Origin: Fimbriimonadaceae bacterium
GTDB lineage: Bacteria; Armatimonadota; Fimbriimonadia; Fimbriimonadales; Fimbriimonadaceae
NCBI GenBank assembly: GCA_019638675.1
Contig: JAHBTE010000001.1
Location: 776,605 to 840,604 of the forward strand
Direction: 5' to 3'
DNA: 64,000 nucleotides
Part shown: piece after piece, positions 16,359-26,308 of the stretch
Layout of the letters: every line of letters begins with the position of its first letter
How positions within the stretch are numbered: position 1 is the stretch's first letter
The notes under the pieces: model-generated
Told to the model about the DNA's origin: nothing
The model's input: only the letters and a program-made list of their open reading frames with translations
Databases searched by the model: none
Position numbers and translations under genes: made by a program

Positions 16359-19300
16359 ATGAGAAAGTTCGGGGCTCAGGTTTGGCGAGGGTTCTTGGCA
16401 ATTAGCCGAGGGCTTGTCGCTTGGATACCTGCCTTGCTCATTCTGTTTTTAGGCGGCTTGTATATATTTGATTGTCTCGAAGTCCTTGCCGCGCCGGGGA
16501 CTGGATTCCGGTTCGCTTATATGTCTAAAACCGGCCCGGTGGTGATCACATCCGGAAGTTACGCTATTGATCCGTTCACGCTACGCATTGATGCAACGGA
16601 TATTGAGGTTCACGATGCCAAAAATGAATTGATTGGCTCCGCCGCTAGAATCCACGTAGCTAAGAAAGGTGATTCGGTGGACGTGGATGTCCGCAAAGCG
16701 AATGTGACATTGATCCGGCGCACCGATGGCTCGTTTAGCGCGCTTGACCTGCTGCCGCCCGATGACCCCAATGCAAAACCGAATCCGTTTCACATTGCAA
16801 TCGATGAGCTTGATCTGCAGTATGAAGACCTGGCCACGGCAAACCCGGTGAAGCAAAGGATTTTTCTGAAGGACACGGAGGTTTCATCAGACGGCCCGAA
16901 CTACGTAGTTTCCAGTGGGGTGAATTTGGATGGCAACTTTGTCAGTGACTTGATTGTTAAGGTTGATCCTAAAGAGAACTTTGCGGTTGATCTCAAGAAT
17001 GCAAAGGGTGACGTCACAAAACTTCGACCTCTGATTGAACAATTCTTGCCCCCCGATCTCAAAAAGCAACTAGATCCGTGGGCGGCAAGCCGATTTGATA
17101 TTGAAGGCAATATCTTCCTGAGTGGATCACCAAAAGCACTCGAAGTTCTGCGCGGTGCAATCATTTGGGATGCGGCTGGCTTGCGTAATAAGGATTTCTT
17201 TACCGGGGCACTTTCAACTGGGAAAGCGACACTCTATACGAAATCTGCGACGATAGTTGCCGAAGTCTCTGAACCAGGTCGGACAGCAACTTGGGATGGG
17301 GCAATCAGTTGGGCCGACCAGTTCGCTGGTCAAGGCAAAACGGTAATCACGCTCGCCAGCGGAGCCAGAGCTTGGCCGATTGTTGCCAAGCAACTTCCTA
17401 AGGATATTGCGATCAACTCGCCTCGGTTCGATGGCACTGTGTCTTTTCAGGGCGAAAAGTTTTCGGCAAGCGGAAACGTAACAGCATCTAACTTGGCGGT
17501 GGGTGGGGAGAAGATTTCCAGCATCGTCGCGAACGTTGTTGCTGATTCCGAACGTGTGAGCGTTTTAGTTAAGCAAGCGAATTGGCGTGGCTCAGGCGTT
17601 GACGGTTGGCTTACCGCGGACTATAAGAAGCCGTTTTTGACGGGAATCGTTGGCACTTCCGGTGATCGGTTGGTGAAATTAGAGTTTCCCTCTGAGATGG
17701 GAACCGTCACTCTCGCCGCAAAAAGCCGCGCCTTGATCAGTGGCACCCCCAATAAGCCGGAAATTGTCGCAAGCCTGGATGGTTTCGGCCAAATAAATAT
17801 GGAAGCCCGCACTGTTCTGCTGGGACAGTTAGATGGGCGAATGCGATGGGTAGATGGCGTCGCCAATATTGAGCGGGCGGTGATTTCTGGCCCGAATGGA
17901 GTTGTAACGGCGAGCGGCACGGCTAACACGGCGACTCAGCAACTGAATATCGAAATCGAAGCGGGCGGAGTGAATATAGCCGCTTGGTCGGATGCAGTTG
18001 CGGGCGTTGGATACGGAACCGCGCGAGTGGTTGGCAACTGGAATGATCCTCAAGTGACCGGTGACCTCACTTTGCTTAACTTGACCGCCGGTGAAATCGT
18101 GCTACCAAAAAGCACCGCCCAAGTCAGGTTTACGGCTGGCGACCTGGTGCTCAGCAATATTGATATGACTTATGGGGTTGGCACGATTGGCGGAGAAGCC
18201 ACGATCAATATCTCCGAAGGAACGGTGCAAGGAATTCTTTCCGCGAACGACATCTTTCTTGCCGACCTAGCACCTGGGGCACCTGTAGTTGGTCGGCTTA
18301 ATGCCGACAGAATTTTAATCAGCGGCGCATTGGATCAACCAGAAGTGTCAGTTTCAGGCGGTGCAGAAGACGTGCTGGTCAGCGGTATTCCAATAGACCA
18401 AATTCAATATCGAGCGCACGGGAATCTTCAGCGGCTGATCATTGATTCCATAGATGCAAAGATTGAAAACGGAACTCTCTCTGCAAATGGGGCGGTGGAT
18501 GTCGACGGCACGAATGGACTCCTGACCGTTGTCGGAACAGATTTACCGCTGAGTGCGATTCCACTTGACCAAGAGTTTGTTGATCTTACGGGCAAGACTT
18601 CAATCAGGGCGGCGGTTGCAAGTGACGGTAACGGAAAATGGAAGGGTGACGCATCTGTTCGGGTTGTGGGGATGCTTGCCAACGGATTTGAAGTCGGCTC
18701 GGGATCGTTCGCTATATCGCTTGCCGACCAAATCGTCATGGTAGAAGGTGGTCTTAGCTCGCTTTCTGGTTTGTTTGAAATTCCTGGATTGACTTATTCG
18801 ATTGACGACCAGCTGATTGACGGGGAAATTCTTGCCACGAACATTGGGATTAGCGAAATTATCCGAGGTGTTTCGCGCCAAATCAAGTTGCCGGATATAC
18901 AAACTGAAAGAATCGTCCGCGACTTAAATGGTTTGCTGACCGCTGAGATCGGGTTCGCAGGCACACCTGAGAAATGGGATGTCAACGTCCGCAAACTCAC
19001 GGCAACCGAACTCACATCCCTAGGTCGTGTATTGGGCGAAGTGTCGCTAGCTGGAATTGGCAATGCGAATCATATTGAGCTCGATAACTTACGCTGGCGT
19101 ATGCCATTGGAAACGGAAAAGCCTGAAGATGAGCCACGCGAATCGTTAGCTTTCGTATCTGGTTCTTGGACAAAAGGAACGGAAGGCGAGAAGGACACCA
19201 TTGATGCGCGCGGTCGTTTAGTGCAGTTTGATCCATATATTCTTAACCTAATCTCAGAAGAAGTGCCAGAGATTCATGCGGCGGTAGACGCAGACTTTGC

Positions 19301-20951
19301 AGTTGCCGGGCCAACAGATAACCTCACTGGTCAGGCCAGCCTGAGCGCAGAAAAACTTCAAATGCGAAACAGTGACGGCAAACTGGTCAATATTCCGGTT
19401 ACTTTCAACACTGGCGCGATAGATTTCGTCGACAACGTTTTGAGCACTCAAGGCAAGTTGCTTTATCAAGGGCTGGAAAGCGATTTCACAGCAAACATTC
19501 CAATGTCGGCACTCGCCGAATCTCCTGAAGGCGAACTGCAGTTTGATCTCAACATGGCACCTCGACCTCTGTCGTCCCTTCAAAACTACGTGCAGGGTTT
19601 GGATTTCGAAAAGAGTGTCGGTGAAATCTCCGCCGCACTTTCTGTCCGAGGCCAAAGAGGCAATTTTGCTTTGCTTGGTTCGGCAAACCTTAGCGGCTCA
19701 AAGATCGCCTTCCAAAATGCGTCGACAGAATTGAATGATGTGATTGCGACCCTCTCAACACAAGGGGAAGATCTTAAGGTCGTGGCATCCGCGAACGGCT
19801 CGCTCGGCGGTTCATTAGCAGTTGATGTTGGAGTTGATTTGAGGAGGTTTTTGCAGGGGAACTTCTCTGAAGCCGGACTGGAGGAAGCCATATTGACGGG
19901 ACGAATCGACATTGTTGACTTGGTAGCCCGCGAAACGATCAAGTTGGCAAATCCTGATCCCGCTCCGGGCGAACCAGCCTTCTTTGCCGCCGATAGTCCG
20001 ACAACTGGCGTCGTTTCAGGAACAGTTAATTTGAGCGGATCGCTTGCAAAGCCAGAGATATCCGGGGAAGTTGTCGGGGACGGAATCAACGCATTTGTGC
20101 CGCTGGCATTCCCAGAGGGCCAAGAATCAGAGCCACCTATTGTAGAACCGATATTCCGAGATTTCCGACTCACAATCGGCAAGGGTTCAAAGCTCAATGT
20201 ACCAACCGGAAACATCCTTTTGAACGGAACCGCAGTATTAGATGGCCCTCTGAGTTCGGTCACGGTTAGGGCACCGTTTACAGTGGAATCGGGAACTCTT
20301 CTTCTTCCAGCTAGCCGGGTGACTCTCAATGAAGGAACCGTTAATGTGACAGCGGGTATTGGTAGTGATCCTCGCGCGGAAGTTGACCTTCGCGGCTCTA
20401 CGATTGTAACTGTTCGCCAAACGAGCGAAAGGTATCAGACTTACCGATTAAACTTACAAATAAGAGGAAACCTCCTCGATCCAGAAGGCGTGCGAATTGA
20501 CGGAACCAGTGAGCCGCCTGATCTAAGTTTAGAAGAGATTCGTTCAATCGTGGGACAACGTGATTTCCTTGAATCGTTGGTCACGTCCGCCCTCGGCGAA
20601 GGAAATCGATCAGGGCTAAGAGACAGCTTCTTCACGCTGGCGATTCCGAATATCACTCAGGGAATCACAAGCGAAATTGCCAAAACGCTCCAGCTCGACT
20701 ATTTGGTACTGGATTACAACCCATTTGATGGTCCGGTTGTCAGAGCTGGTCGTGAGATCTCTCGTGGGCTCACCATTGAAGCAAGCCGGCAAGTGTATCG
20801 GCAGAATCCAACTCAGCCGCTTAAATTCGAATTCCAACTCAGTTATCGACCGCCGCTCAAAGATGATTTCTTGAGCAGATTCCGCGTAATTGCAGGATTT
20901 AATGAGCGCGTGCCTTGGAAGATCGGCATCGAATGGTCAACCCGTTTTTAG
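16359..20951 (+). CDS. tamB: TamB-like translocation/lipid-transport protein
   Basis: Very long (1530 residues) envelope protein of the TamB/DUF490 family, AsmA-like superfamily. An N-terminal membrane anchor (about 22-42) is followed by some 1200 residues of repetitive beta-strand blocks of the pattern GxLxxxGxVxL (for example ANGAVDVDGTNGLLTVVGTD), and a C-terminal TamB domain (about 1200-1530) ending in IEWSTRF with a terminal Phe. Family knowledge: TamB spans the periplasm and works with a BamA/TamA-type barrel in outer membrane assembly or phospholipid transport. It is directly followed by bamA, which fits that pairing. No obvious Shine-Dalgarno sequence. Confidence 0.93.
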   Translation: MRKFGAQVWRGFLAISRGLVAWIPALLILFLGGLYIFDCLEVLAAPGTGFRFAYMSKTGPVVITSGSYAIDPFTLRIDATDIEVHDAKNELIGSAARIHVAKKGDSVDVDVRKANVTLIRRTDGSFSALDLLPPDDPNAKPNPFHIAIDELDLQYEDLATANPVKQRIFLKDTEVSSDGPNYVVSSGVNLDGNFVSDLIVKVDPKENFAVDLKNAKGDVTKLRPLIEQFLPPDLKKQLDPWAASRFDIEGNIFLSGSPKALEVLRGAIIWDAAGLRNKDFFTGALSTGKATLYTKSATIVAEVSEPGRTATWDGAISWADQFAGQGKTVITLASGARAWPIVAKQLPKDIAINSPRFDGTVSFQGEKFSASGNVTASNLAVGGEKISSIVANVVADSERVSVLVKQANWRGSGVDGWLTADYKKPFLTGIVGTSGDRLVKLEFPSEMGTVTLAAKSRALISGTPNKPEIVASLDGFGQINMEARTVLLGQLDGRMRWVDGVANIERAVISGPNGVVTASGTANTATQQLNIEIEAGGVNIAAWSDAVAGVGYGTARVVGNWNDPQVTGDLTLLNLTAGEIVLPKSTAQVRFTAGDLVLSNIDMTYGVGTIGGEATINISEGTVQGILSANDIFLADLAPGAPVVGRLNADRILISGALDQPEVSVSGGAEDVLVSGIPIDQIQYRAHGNLQRLIIDSIDAKIENGTLSANGAVDVDGTNGLLTVVGTDLPLSAIPLDQEFVDLTGKTSIRAAVASDGNGKWKGDASVRVVGMLANGFEVGSGSFAISLADQIVMVEGGLSSLSGLFEIPGLTYSIDDQLIDGEILATNIGISEIIRGVSRQIKLPDIQTERIVRDLNGLLTAEIGFAGTPEKWDVNVRKLTATELTSLGRVLGEVSLAGIGNANHIELDNLRWRMPLETEKPEDEPRESLAFVSGSWTKGTEGEKDTIDARGRLVQFDPYILNLISEEVPEIHAAVDADFAVAGPTDNLTGQASLSAEKLQMRNSDGKLVNIPVTFNTGAIDFVDNVLSTQGKLLYQGLESDFTANIPMSALAESPEGELQFDLNMAPRPLSSLQNYVQGLDFEKSVGEISAALSVRGQRGNFALLGSANLSGSKIAFQNASTELNDVIATLSTQGEDLKVVASANGSLGGSLAVDVGVDLRRFLQGNFSEAGLEEAILTGRIDIVDLVARETIKLANPDPAPGEPAFFAADSPTTGVVSGTVNLSGSLAKPEISGEVVGDGINAFVPLAFPEGQESEPPIVEPIFRDFRLTIGKGSKLNVPTGNILLNGTAVLDGPLSSVTVRAPFTVESGTLLLPASRVTLNEGTVNVTAGIGSDPRAEVDLRGSTIVTVRQTSERYQTYRLNLQIRGNLLDPEGVRIDGTSEPPDLSLEEIRSIVGQRDFLESLVTSALGEGNRSGLRDSFFTLAIPNITQGITSEIAKTLQLDYLVLDYNPFDGPVVRAGREISRGLTIEASRQVYRQNPTQPLKFEFQLSYRPPLKDDFLSRFRVIAGFNERVPWKIGIEWSTRF

Positions 20952-21051
20952 GTACTTTTTTCACTTTTTTTGCCGGGTCCCATCCTGGAATATAACGGTT
21001 CAGACGCATGACCGTCTAAACTAGCAACCTAACCAGGCATGAGGGCAAATT

Positions 21052-22860
21052 TTGATTAGACAACTTACTACCGTGTTGGCTTGTTTCGCACTAGCGGGAA
21101 TGGCTTTAGCACAAGGAACCCGAACCGTACGTGATATCACGGTTGAGGGCCTTAAAAATGTCAATGAAGTCGGGATCAAAACCGTCATGCGGCTCAAACC
21201 TGGTCAGCCAGTCGATCAAGTCGCCATTGAGCGCGATGAAGATCAAATTTACGGCCTAGGGTTTTTTAGCGCGGTCAAAATTCTGCGCCGCGATTTTTCA
21301 GAGACAGAAACCGACCTCGTTGTCCAAGTCACGGAATATCCGATCATCAAGGAAATCCGTATTGAAGGGAACACGATTTTTACAGATGAGCAAATCCTTC
21401 CTCTAATTTTGGCTCAGCAAGAAATCGGTCAGATTTGGAATAACAACAAGGCTCTGCCGATCACTAACGAAATTCGTAAGTTGTACACAGACAAGGGATT
21501 TCTCATCAACTTCGAGCAGTTCGGGCCACTCCAAGAATCAGAAGGCACCCTCAACGTCAAGATTCTTGAAACAGTTATCGGCAATATCCGCTTAGAGGGT
21601 TTATCGCGAACCAAGGCAAGCACAATCGCGCGGATGATGAAGTCAAAAGCTGGTCAGCCAATCAACTACCAACTTCTCCAAAGAGATATTGAAGAGCTTT
21701 ACTACACCTACTGGTTTGAAGATATTAAAGGCGACCAAAACGTTGGTGACCGCCCAGAGGTTGTAGACATCACTCTCAAATTCGTGGAAGCAAGAACCGC
21801 TCAAATCAACGCCGGTATTGCCCTCGACCCACAAAGCCGTTTGGTCGGTACCGTCAGCCTTTCTGATAGCAACTTCCGCGGACGAGGCCAAAACGTTGGT
21901 CTGGAAATTGAGCAGGCAACCGTAGGTGGCGGCCCAAGCGCCCGGATCGCCTTCGCGGACAGATTTATTGATAGCAAGGACACTTCGTTCTCTGCGAGCA
22001 TCTTCTCTCGGGTTGTTTACAACTTTACTGGCAACGGTTTGGTTGGTTCATCCTCGTCGGATACTGAAGATCGATTCAACGAGCGGCAAACTGGTTTCAG
22101 CCTCAACTTAAGCCGGCCTTACGGCTTGTATTATCGAGGCTTCCTCGGATTGACTGCCAAGAACACCAGAACTCTGGATTTGGTTGTCAACAACGCAGAA
22201 AACTACGTCCAGCAAGATGGTGACCTTGTGACGCTCCAAATTGGCGCTGAGTACAACACGTCTCTTCCAACAGTTGAGCCAGTCCAAGGCGAATCAGTTC
22301 GCTTTCTCTTAGAACCAGGCTACAGCAACATCACCAAAATCGGTGGAAACGTCGCAACCTATTCCAACACGCTCGGTTCATCCACATTCTTGAAGTCGAC
22401 GTTACTTTTCAAGAAGTATTGGTCGAAGGCACCTAAGGCAACAGAAGAACAACCAGAAATCAAGTTGAGCGATCCTCGCCCCGTGCTTGCCTTCAAAATG
22501 GAACTCACTCATATCAGTGGCACAGTTCCGTTCTTCGAGCAAACATTCTTGGGTGGTACGAACTCGCTTCGCGGTTATCCCAACCAACGTTTCTGGGGAA
22601 GCAACTCAGCGGTTGCAACCCTGGAATACCGTTATCCGATCCAAAAATCATTCAGCTTGGTCGCATTTGCCGACTACGGCTCGGCGTGGGGCGGATACGG
22701 TGAACTCTCAGATTTCGCTCAAACAAATTCACCCAGCTTCCACCTCGGATACGGGCTTGGATTAGCGTTCCGAACCCCACTCGGGCCCATCCGAATCGAA
22801 TTTGCATTTGACGATCAAGGTAAAGGTCGAACCCACTTCACAGTCGGAACGAGCTTCTAA
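21052..22860 (+). CDS. bamA: Outer membrane protein assembly factor BamA
   Basis: Omp85-family barrel that inserts beta-barrel proteins into the outer membrane; 602 residues. TTG start supported by GAGGG upstream; signal peptide 1-20 ending in ALAQ. POTRA repeats fill about 22-265 (VRDITVEGLKNVNEVGIKT, IIKEIRIEGNTIFTDEQILP, VIGNIRLEGLSRTKASTIAR), then a 16-strand-type barrel with the conserved FLGGTNSLRGYPNQRFWG segment (lid loop) and a C-terminal Phe. Only about three POTRAs, fewer than the five of E. coli BamA, so it could alternatively be the TamA partner of the adjacent tamB; the linkage to skp, lpxD and lpxC favours BamA. Confidence 0.92.
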   Translation: MIRQLTTVLACFALAGMALAQGTRTVRDITVEGLKNVNEVGIKTVMRLKPGQPVDQVAIERDEDQIYGLGFFSAVKILRRDFSETETDLVVQVTEYPIIKEIRIEGNTIFTDEQILPLILAQQEIGQIWNNNKALPITNEIRKLYTDKGFLINFEQFGPLQESEGTLNVKILETVIGNIRLEGLSRTKASTIARMMKSKAGQPINYQLLQRDIEELYYTYWFEDIKGDQNVGDRPEVVDITLKFVEARTAQINAGIALDPQSRLVGTVSLSDSNFRGRGQNVGLEIEQATVGGGPSARIAFADRFIDSKDTSFSASIFSRVVYNFTGNGLVGSSSSDTEDRFNERQTGFSLNLSRPYGLYYRGFLGLTAKNTRTLDLVVNNAENYVQQDGDLVTLQIGAEYNTSLPTVEPVQGESVRFLLEPGYSNITKIGGNVATYSNTLGSSTFLKSTLLFKKYWSKAPKATEEQPEIKLSDPRPVLAFKMELTHISGTVPFFEQTFLGGTNSLRGYPNQRFWGSNSAVATLEYRYPIQKSFSLVAFADYGSAWGGYGELSDFAQTNSPSFHLGYGLGLAFRTPLGPIRIEFAFDDQGKGRTHFTVGTSF

Positions 22861-22884
22861 CGGATTAGAAAAATAGGAAACAGT

Positions 22885-23520
22885 ATGAACAAAAGAATCT
22901 CGGCTCTCGGTTGGATCATTGCTGGTGCGCTTGGCATCACGATGGTTGCAAGTGGCTTTCAGCAAACTGGAACAAAGATCGGCATCGTTGACATGCAGCG
23001 AATCCTCGCGGATTCCGCGGCTGGCAAAAAAATGCGCGACGACATGACGACCCAGGTCAATTTGAGACAAGGATTGCTCGAATTCGTGAACACCAACAAG
23101 GTTCTCACTGCCGATCAAGCCGCACGGCTCAAGGATTTGACCCTCAAGACTGGTGCAACCCAAGCAGATAAAGATGCGCTCGACAAGTTGAAGTCGGATA
23201 TCCGAGCGGAAGCTAAGAAGTTCAACGACCTTATGGTCAAGCCAACCCTCACTGACACAGAGCGAACAACGTTTAATGAGCTAAACAGCCGACGTCAGGC
23301 GTCTGATAATTTATTAAATCAGTGGAATCAAGAATTCAGTAATGACCTTACGAACATTCAAGATGAAATGATTGGCAACGTGCTGAAAAAGGCGCGAGAA
23401 GCAGTGCAGGCGATGGGTAAGAAAGATGGATATTCAGTTATCTTCCCGAACACAGTAGCCATTTATGGAGCAAACGACCTTACAGACCAGGCCATTAAGG
23501 CCGTTGATGACGCGAAGTAG
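22885..23520 (+). CDS. Skp/OmpH-type periplasmic chaperone
   Basis: 211 residues with an N-terminal signal (about 8-27). The start of the mature part, KIGIVDMQRILADSAAGKKMRDDM, is the Skp/OmpH hallmark, followed by a long coiled coil of charged helices and a C-terminal strand (YSVIFPNTVAIYGANDLTDQ). Family members hold unfolded outer membrane proteins in the periplasm and deliver them to BamA. AGGAAA precedes the ATG. It sits 24 bases after bamA, the classic bamA-skp-lpxD order, with one extra lipoprotein gene inserted before lpxD. Confidence 0.92.
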   Translation: MNKRISALGWIIAGALGITMVASGFQQTGTKIGIVDMQRILADSAAGKKMRDDMTTQVNLRQGLLEFVNTNKVLTADQAARLKDLTLKTGATQADKDALDKLKSDIRAEAKKFNDLMVKPTLTDTERTTFNELNSRRQASDNLLNQWNQEFSNDLTNIQDEMIGNVLKKAREAVQAMGKKDGYSVIFPNTVAIYGANDLTDQAIKAVDDAK

Positions 23521-24493
23521 TTTCGCGCTTGTCTGTTTATGGCTGGCGGGGTGTGTTCCACCCCCGCCAGTTGTTCATATTGATTGGTCGCAAGTTTCGA
23601 CTCAGCAAGCTCTGCAGGTTGTGCCCCAGCCACCTCCAATCTCTTCATCGGTTCCCAATTCATTGCAAGGATCAGTTGGCGCAAAGAGTGTTCGCCTTCT
23701 ACAAGAAAAAGAGGGAATTGAGCTTTGGGAAGACGCCAAGCAGACTCTCACCGAAAACCGTAACCGCAGTTTGGAACGATTGCGCGAAGACTTGGAGCGT
23801 CGTTACCTTGGAGATGAGCGCTCGGCCGCTATCGAAGCAGAAGCAAAAGATCGGGTGCTAGACGATGCGGATTGGGAGCAAACCATGGCTCAATTCCGAG
23901 CTGTTTTGGAGCGATACGCAGATCAAAAAGCCCCCCTCCTTGCTGAGCTCGCCGGATTTATCGGATTTCCTGATCAGGACAAAAAGCTCCCCCGGAGAAC
24001 GGGTGAGGAAGTCTACAGAAAGTTTCGGGAAAAGCAGGTTGCAGACCTGAAGGCGCAGATCAAAGCATTGGACGAAGCATTTGAACAGGAATCTAAGGGG
24101 ATTCTGGTTGCCTACGAACAAAGAAAACGTGATCGGCTGGAAGTTAGGCTAGAACGTGACCTTGCGGGCGACCAGGCGGCAATCGCCCGGGCCGAGGCGG
24201 ACGCGGCTAAGTTTGTTCGTGGTGTCATCGGATCTGTGAACAGCGCAATCCCCGACCTCGCTAAACGTCTTGAAGCTTTGCCTGCAAAAACCGTCACGGC
24301 TCAATCTGCCAAGCCGCTCCAACCTGATTGGGGAAATCCATCGCAAATAGTGGGCATGGGTGAAAAAGAGTTGTCGGAATATGCCAACGTATTTGTGAAG
24401 TCTCGCGGTTGGAAACTAGATGAAGGAACACGCGGGAAAGACGTGACGAAGGAATTTTTGGAGTGGCTGGAAAAGAACGCACCTGGACGTTAA
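23507..24493 (+). CDS. Lipoprotein with charged coiled-coil body, OmpH-neighbourhood
   Basis: 328 residues from ATG 23507, overlapping the skp end by 14 bases; a longer reading from 23465 would lie entirely inside skp before the signal. The N-terminus MTRSSFALVCLWLAGC is a lipoprotein signal with a clear lipobox (LAGC), then a Pro-rich tether and a long Glu/Lys/Arg/Ala-rich helical region (for example ERLREDLERRYL, DLKAQIKALDEAFEQESKG) that probably forms a coiled coil. No enzymatic motif. By position and shape it may be a second, lipid-anchored, Skp-like periplasmic factor; this is inference. Confidence 0.8.
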   Translation: MTRSSFALVCLWLAGCVPPPPVVHIDWSQVSTQQALQVVPQPPPISSSVPNSLQGSVGAKSVRLLQEKEGIELWEDAKQTLTENRNRSLERLREDLERRYLGDERSAAIEAEAKDRVLDDADWEQTMAQFRAVLERYADQKAPLLAELAGFIGFPDQDKKLPRRTGEEVYRKFREKQVADLKAQIKALDEAFEQESKGILVAYEQRKRDRLEVRLERDLAGDQAAIARAEADAAKFVRGVIGSVNSAIPDLAKRLEALPAKTVTAQSAKPLQPDWGNPSQIVGMGEKELSEYANVFVKSRGWKLDEGTRGKDVTKEFLEWLEKNAPGR

Positions 24494-25503
24494 ATGATCT
24501 CGCGCAACTGGTAGGCGGAGAATGCGACGGAGATGGCTCGTATGAACTTTCTCGGCCTGTTCCAGCCGGAACCAACGATCCTCTAGGAATTACTTTTGCA
24601 ACCAATGAAAAGTATTTGAAAGCTGCGCTCGAAACAGAAATCGGTGCCGTATTGGTTCCGATCGAAACTCCAAAAGTCAATCGCAACGTCATCAGGGTTG
24701 CCGACCCACGACTTGCTTTTGGCATGGTCTTAGGGGCTTTTTCGAAGCCAGTTCCGGCCCAGCCGGGAATCCATCCAACAGCAATAGTCAGCACGTCTGC
24801 GAAAGTTTCAGATTCAGCCTCGATTGGTGCTTTTGTAATAATTGAAGAAAATGCTTTTGTGGCGGATAACGCTAAGATTTTGCCTCATTGTTACATAGGT
24901 GAAAATTGTCAGGTTGGTGAAAACACCATTCTCTACCCTAACGTAGTGTTGGTTCAAGATATCCGGGTTGGTAAAAAATGCACGCTTCATAGCGGTGTTG
25001 TAGTTGGTACGGACGGGTTCGGATTTAACTGGAACGGAGAGTATCAACAGAAGGTGCCTCAGGTTGGTGGGGTGATCATTGGTGACAATGTTGAGATCGG
25101 TGCTTATACCTGCATTGACCGAGCAACCTGCGGCGACACAGTGATTGCCGACGGTGTGAAGTTTGACAACATGGTTCAGATCGCGCACAACGTGAAAATC
25201 GGTGCCCACACGGTTATGGCGGCGCAAGTCGGCATTAGCGGCAGTGCCACTATCGGCGAGCGCAACGTATACGGCGGTCAAGCGGCAGTTTCGCACCATG
25301 TTTCCATTGGGGATGATATGGTGTTTGGTGGTCGCTCTGGCATTTTTGGCAACATGGATCAAGCAGGCGAATACTTTGGGTTGCCCGCAGTGCCTCTCTC
25401 GCAAGCTATGCGGGTTATGGCTTTGCAGAATCGCCTTCCCGAGCTATTTAAACGATTGAGGAGCCTGGAACAAGAAATTGCGGAGCTAAAGAATGGAACG
25501 TAG
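24463..25503 (+). CDS. lpxD: UDP-3-O-(3-hydroxyacyl)glucosamine N-acyltransferase
   Basis: Third enzyme of lipid A synthesis; adds the second 3-hydroxyacyl chain to UDP-3-O-acylglucosamine in the cytoplasm. 346 residues. Uridine-binding N-terminal domain (WTLNDLAQLVGGECDGDG; VIRVADPRLAFGMVLGAF), then a left-handed beta helix of hexapeptide repeats (IGDNVEIGAYTCIDRATCGD) containing the catalytic His in QIAHNVKIGAHTVMAAQVG, and a C-terminal helix (LPELFKRLRSLEQEIAELKN). GTG start, overlapping the lipoprotein gene by 31 bases; GGAATTTTTGGA upstream may help ribosome binding. Confidence 0.96.
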   Translation: MAGKERTWTLNDLAQLVGGECDGDGSYELSRPVPAGTNDPLGITFATNEKYLKAALETEIGAVLVPIETPKVNRNVIRVADPRLAFGMVLGAFSKPVPAQPGIHPTAIVSTSAKVSDSASIGAFVIIEENAFVADNAKILPHCYIGENCQVGENTILYPNVVLVQDIRVGKKCTLHSGVVVGTDGFGFNWNGEYQQKVPQVGGVIIGDNVEIGAYTCIDRATCGDTVIADGVKFDNMVQIAHNVKIGAHTVMAAQVGISGSATIGERNVYGGQAAVSHHVSIGDDMVFGGRSGIFGNMDQAGEYFGLPAVPLSQAMRVMALQNRLPELFKRLRSLEQEIAELKNGT

Positions 25504-26308
25504 TTATCCGCGCCGTACTCTTTCCGGGGAGTTCACGATTGAGGCTCCTGGGCTTCATTCCGGAGAACCAACTTCCGTTAGGGTTGTTGGCGCAGATCAA
25601 GGGATCCGCTTTTCTGATGGCTTGACCTGGGTGACTGCTTCGCCCCACGCGGTGACTGACACCTCTCGCTGTACCAAACTGGGAACGATATCAACCGTTG
25701 AACACTTAATGAGTGCTTTTGCGGCGCTCGGCGTGACCGATGCTGACGTTATTGTCACTGGCGGAGAGCTTCCGGTAGCCGGAGGTTGCTCTTTGCCGTA
25801 TGTAGAAGCGATTCTCTCGGCTGGAATTGCAGAATGCGGAAGCCTGACGGTGAAGGGGCCGTTCGCGCGTGTTTATCTGCACGAAAAGCCAAGCAAATTT
25901 GCAATCGGGCTAGGCGAAGGATGGTGGCGAGCTGTTTACGTTCGCGAAAATGAGTTTGTCGGGCACCAGGAGTTTGAGATTGCCTTGACCCCAGAATCGT
26001 ATGTCGCTCAGGTAGCTCCTGCGAGAACATTTGTTTTAGAAGATGAAATTGAAATGGCGAAAAAATACGGTCTTGGCAAGGGGTTGGATGAATCTAGTTG
26101 TCTTGGGGTCGGGCCCACCAAGTATTTGAATGACGCACGATTCCCGGATGAGCCAGTTCGCCACAAATTGCTGGATGTGATTGGTGATCTCTACTTAACT
26201 GGAGTGCCGATTCAGCACTTGGATGTCGTTGCGGAGTTCACCGGGCACGCACTCAACGTAGCCGCCGCACAAAAACTAGCCGATTCGGTCGAAATAATCA
26301 GGTCTTGA
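25493..26308 (+). CDS. lpxC: UDP-3-O-acyl-N-acetylglucosamine deacetylase
   Basis: Zinc deacetylase, the committed step of lipid A synthesis. 271 residues. Zinc ligands and catalytic residues are visible: E70-H71 in TVEHLMSAFAALG, H224 and D228 in RHKLLDVIGDLYL, and H252 in TGHALN. The N-terminal GxHSG motif (PGLHSGEP) is present. In the usual IPxxDGSxxPF segment this protein reads LPVAGGCSLPYV, lacking the Asp-Gly pair; whether that matters is unclear. Overlaps lpxD by 11 bases and overlaps tail to tail with the RuvC-like gene. Together with lpxD it shows the organism makes lipid A. Confidence 0.95.
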   Translation: MERSYPRRTLSGEFTIEAPGLHSGEPTSVRVVGADQGIRFSDGLTWVTASPHAVTDTSRCTKLGTISTVEHLMSAFAALGVTDADVIVTGGELPVAGGCSLPYVEAILSAGIAECGSLTVKGPFARVYLHEKPSKFAIGLGEGWWRAVYVRENEFVGHQEFEIALTPESYVAQVAPARTFVLEDEIEMAKKYGLGKGLDESSCLGVGPTKYLNDARFPDEPVRHKLLDVIGDLYLTGVPIQHLDVVAEFTGHALNVAAAQKLADSVEIIRS

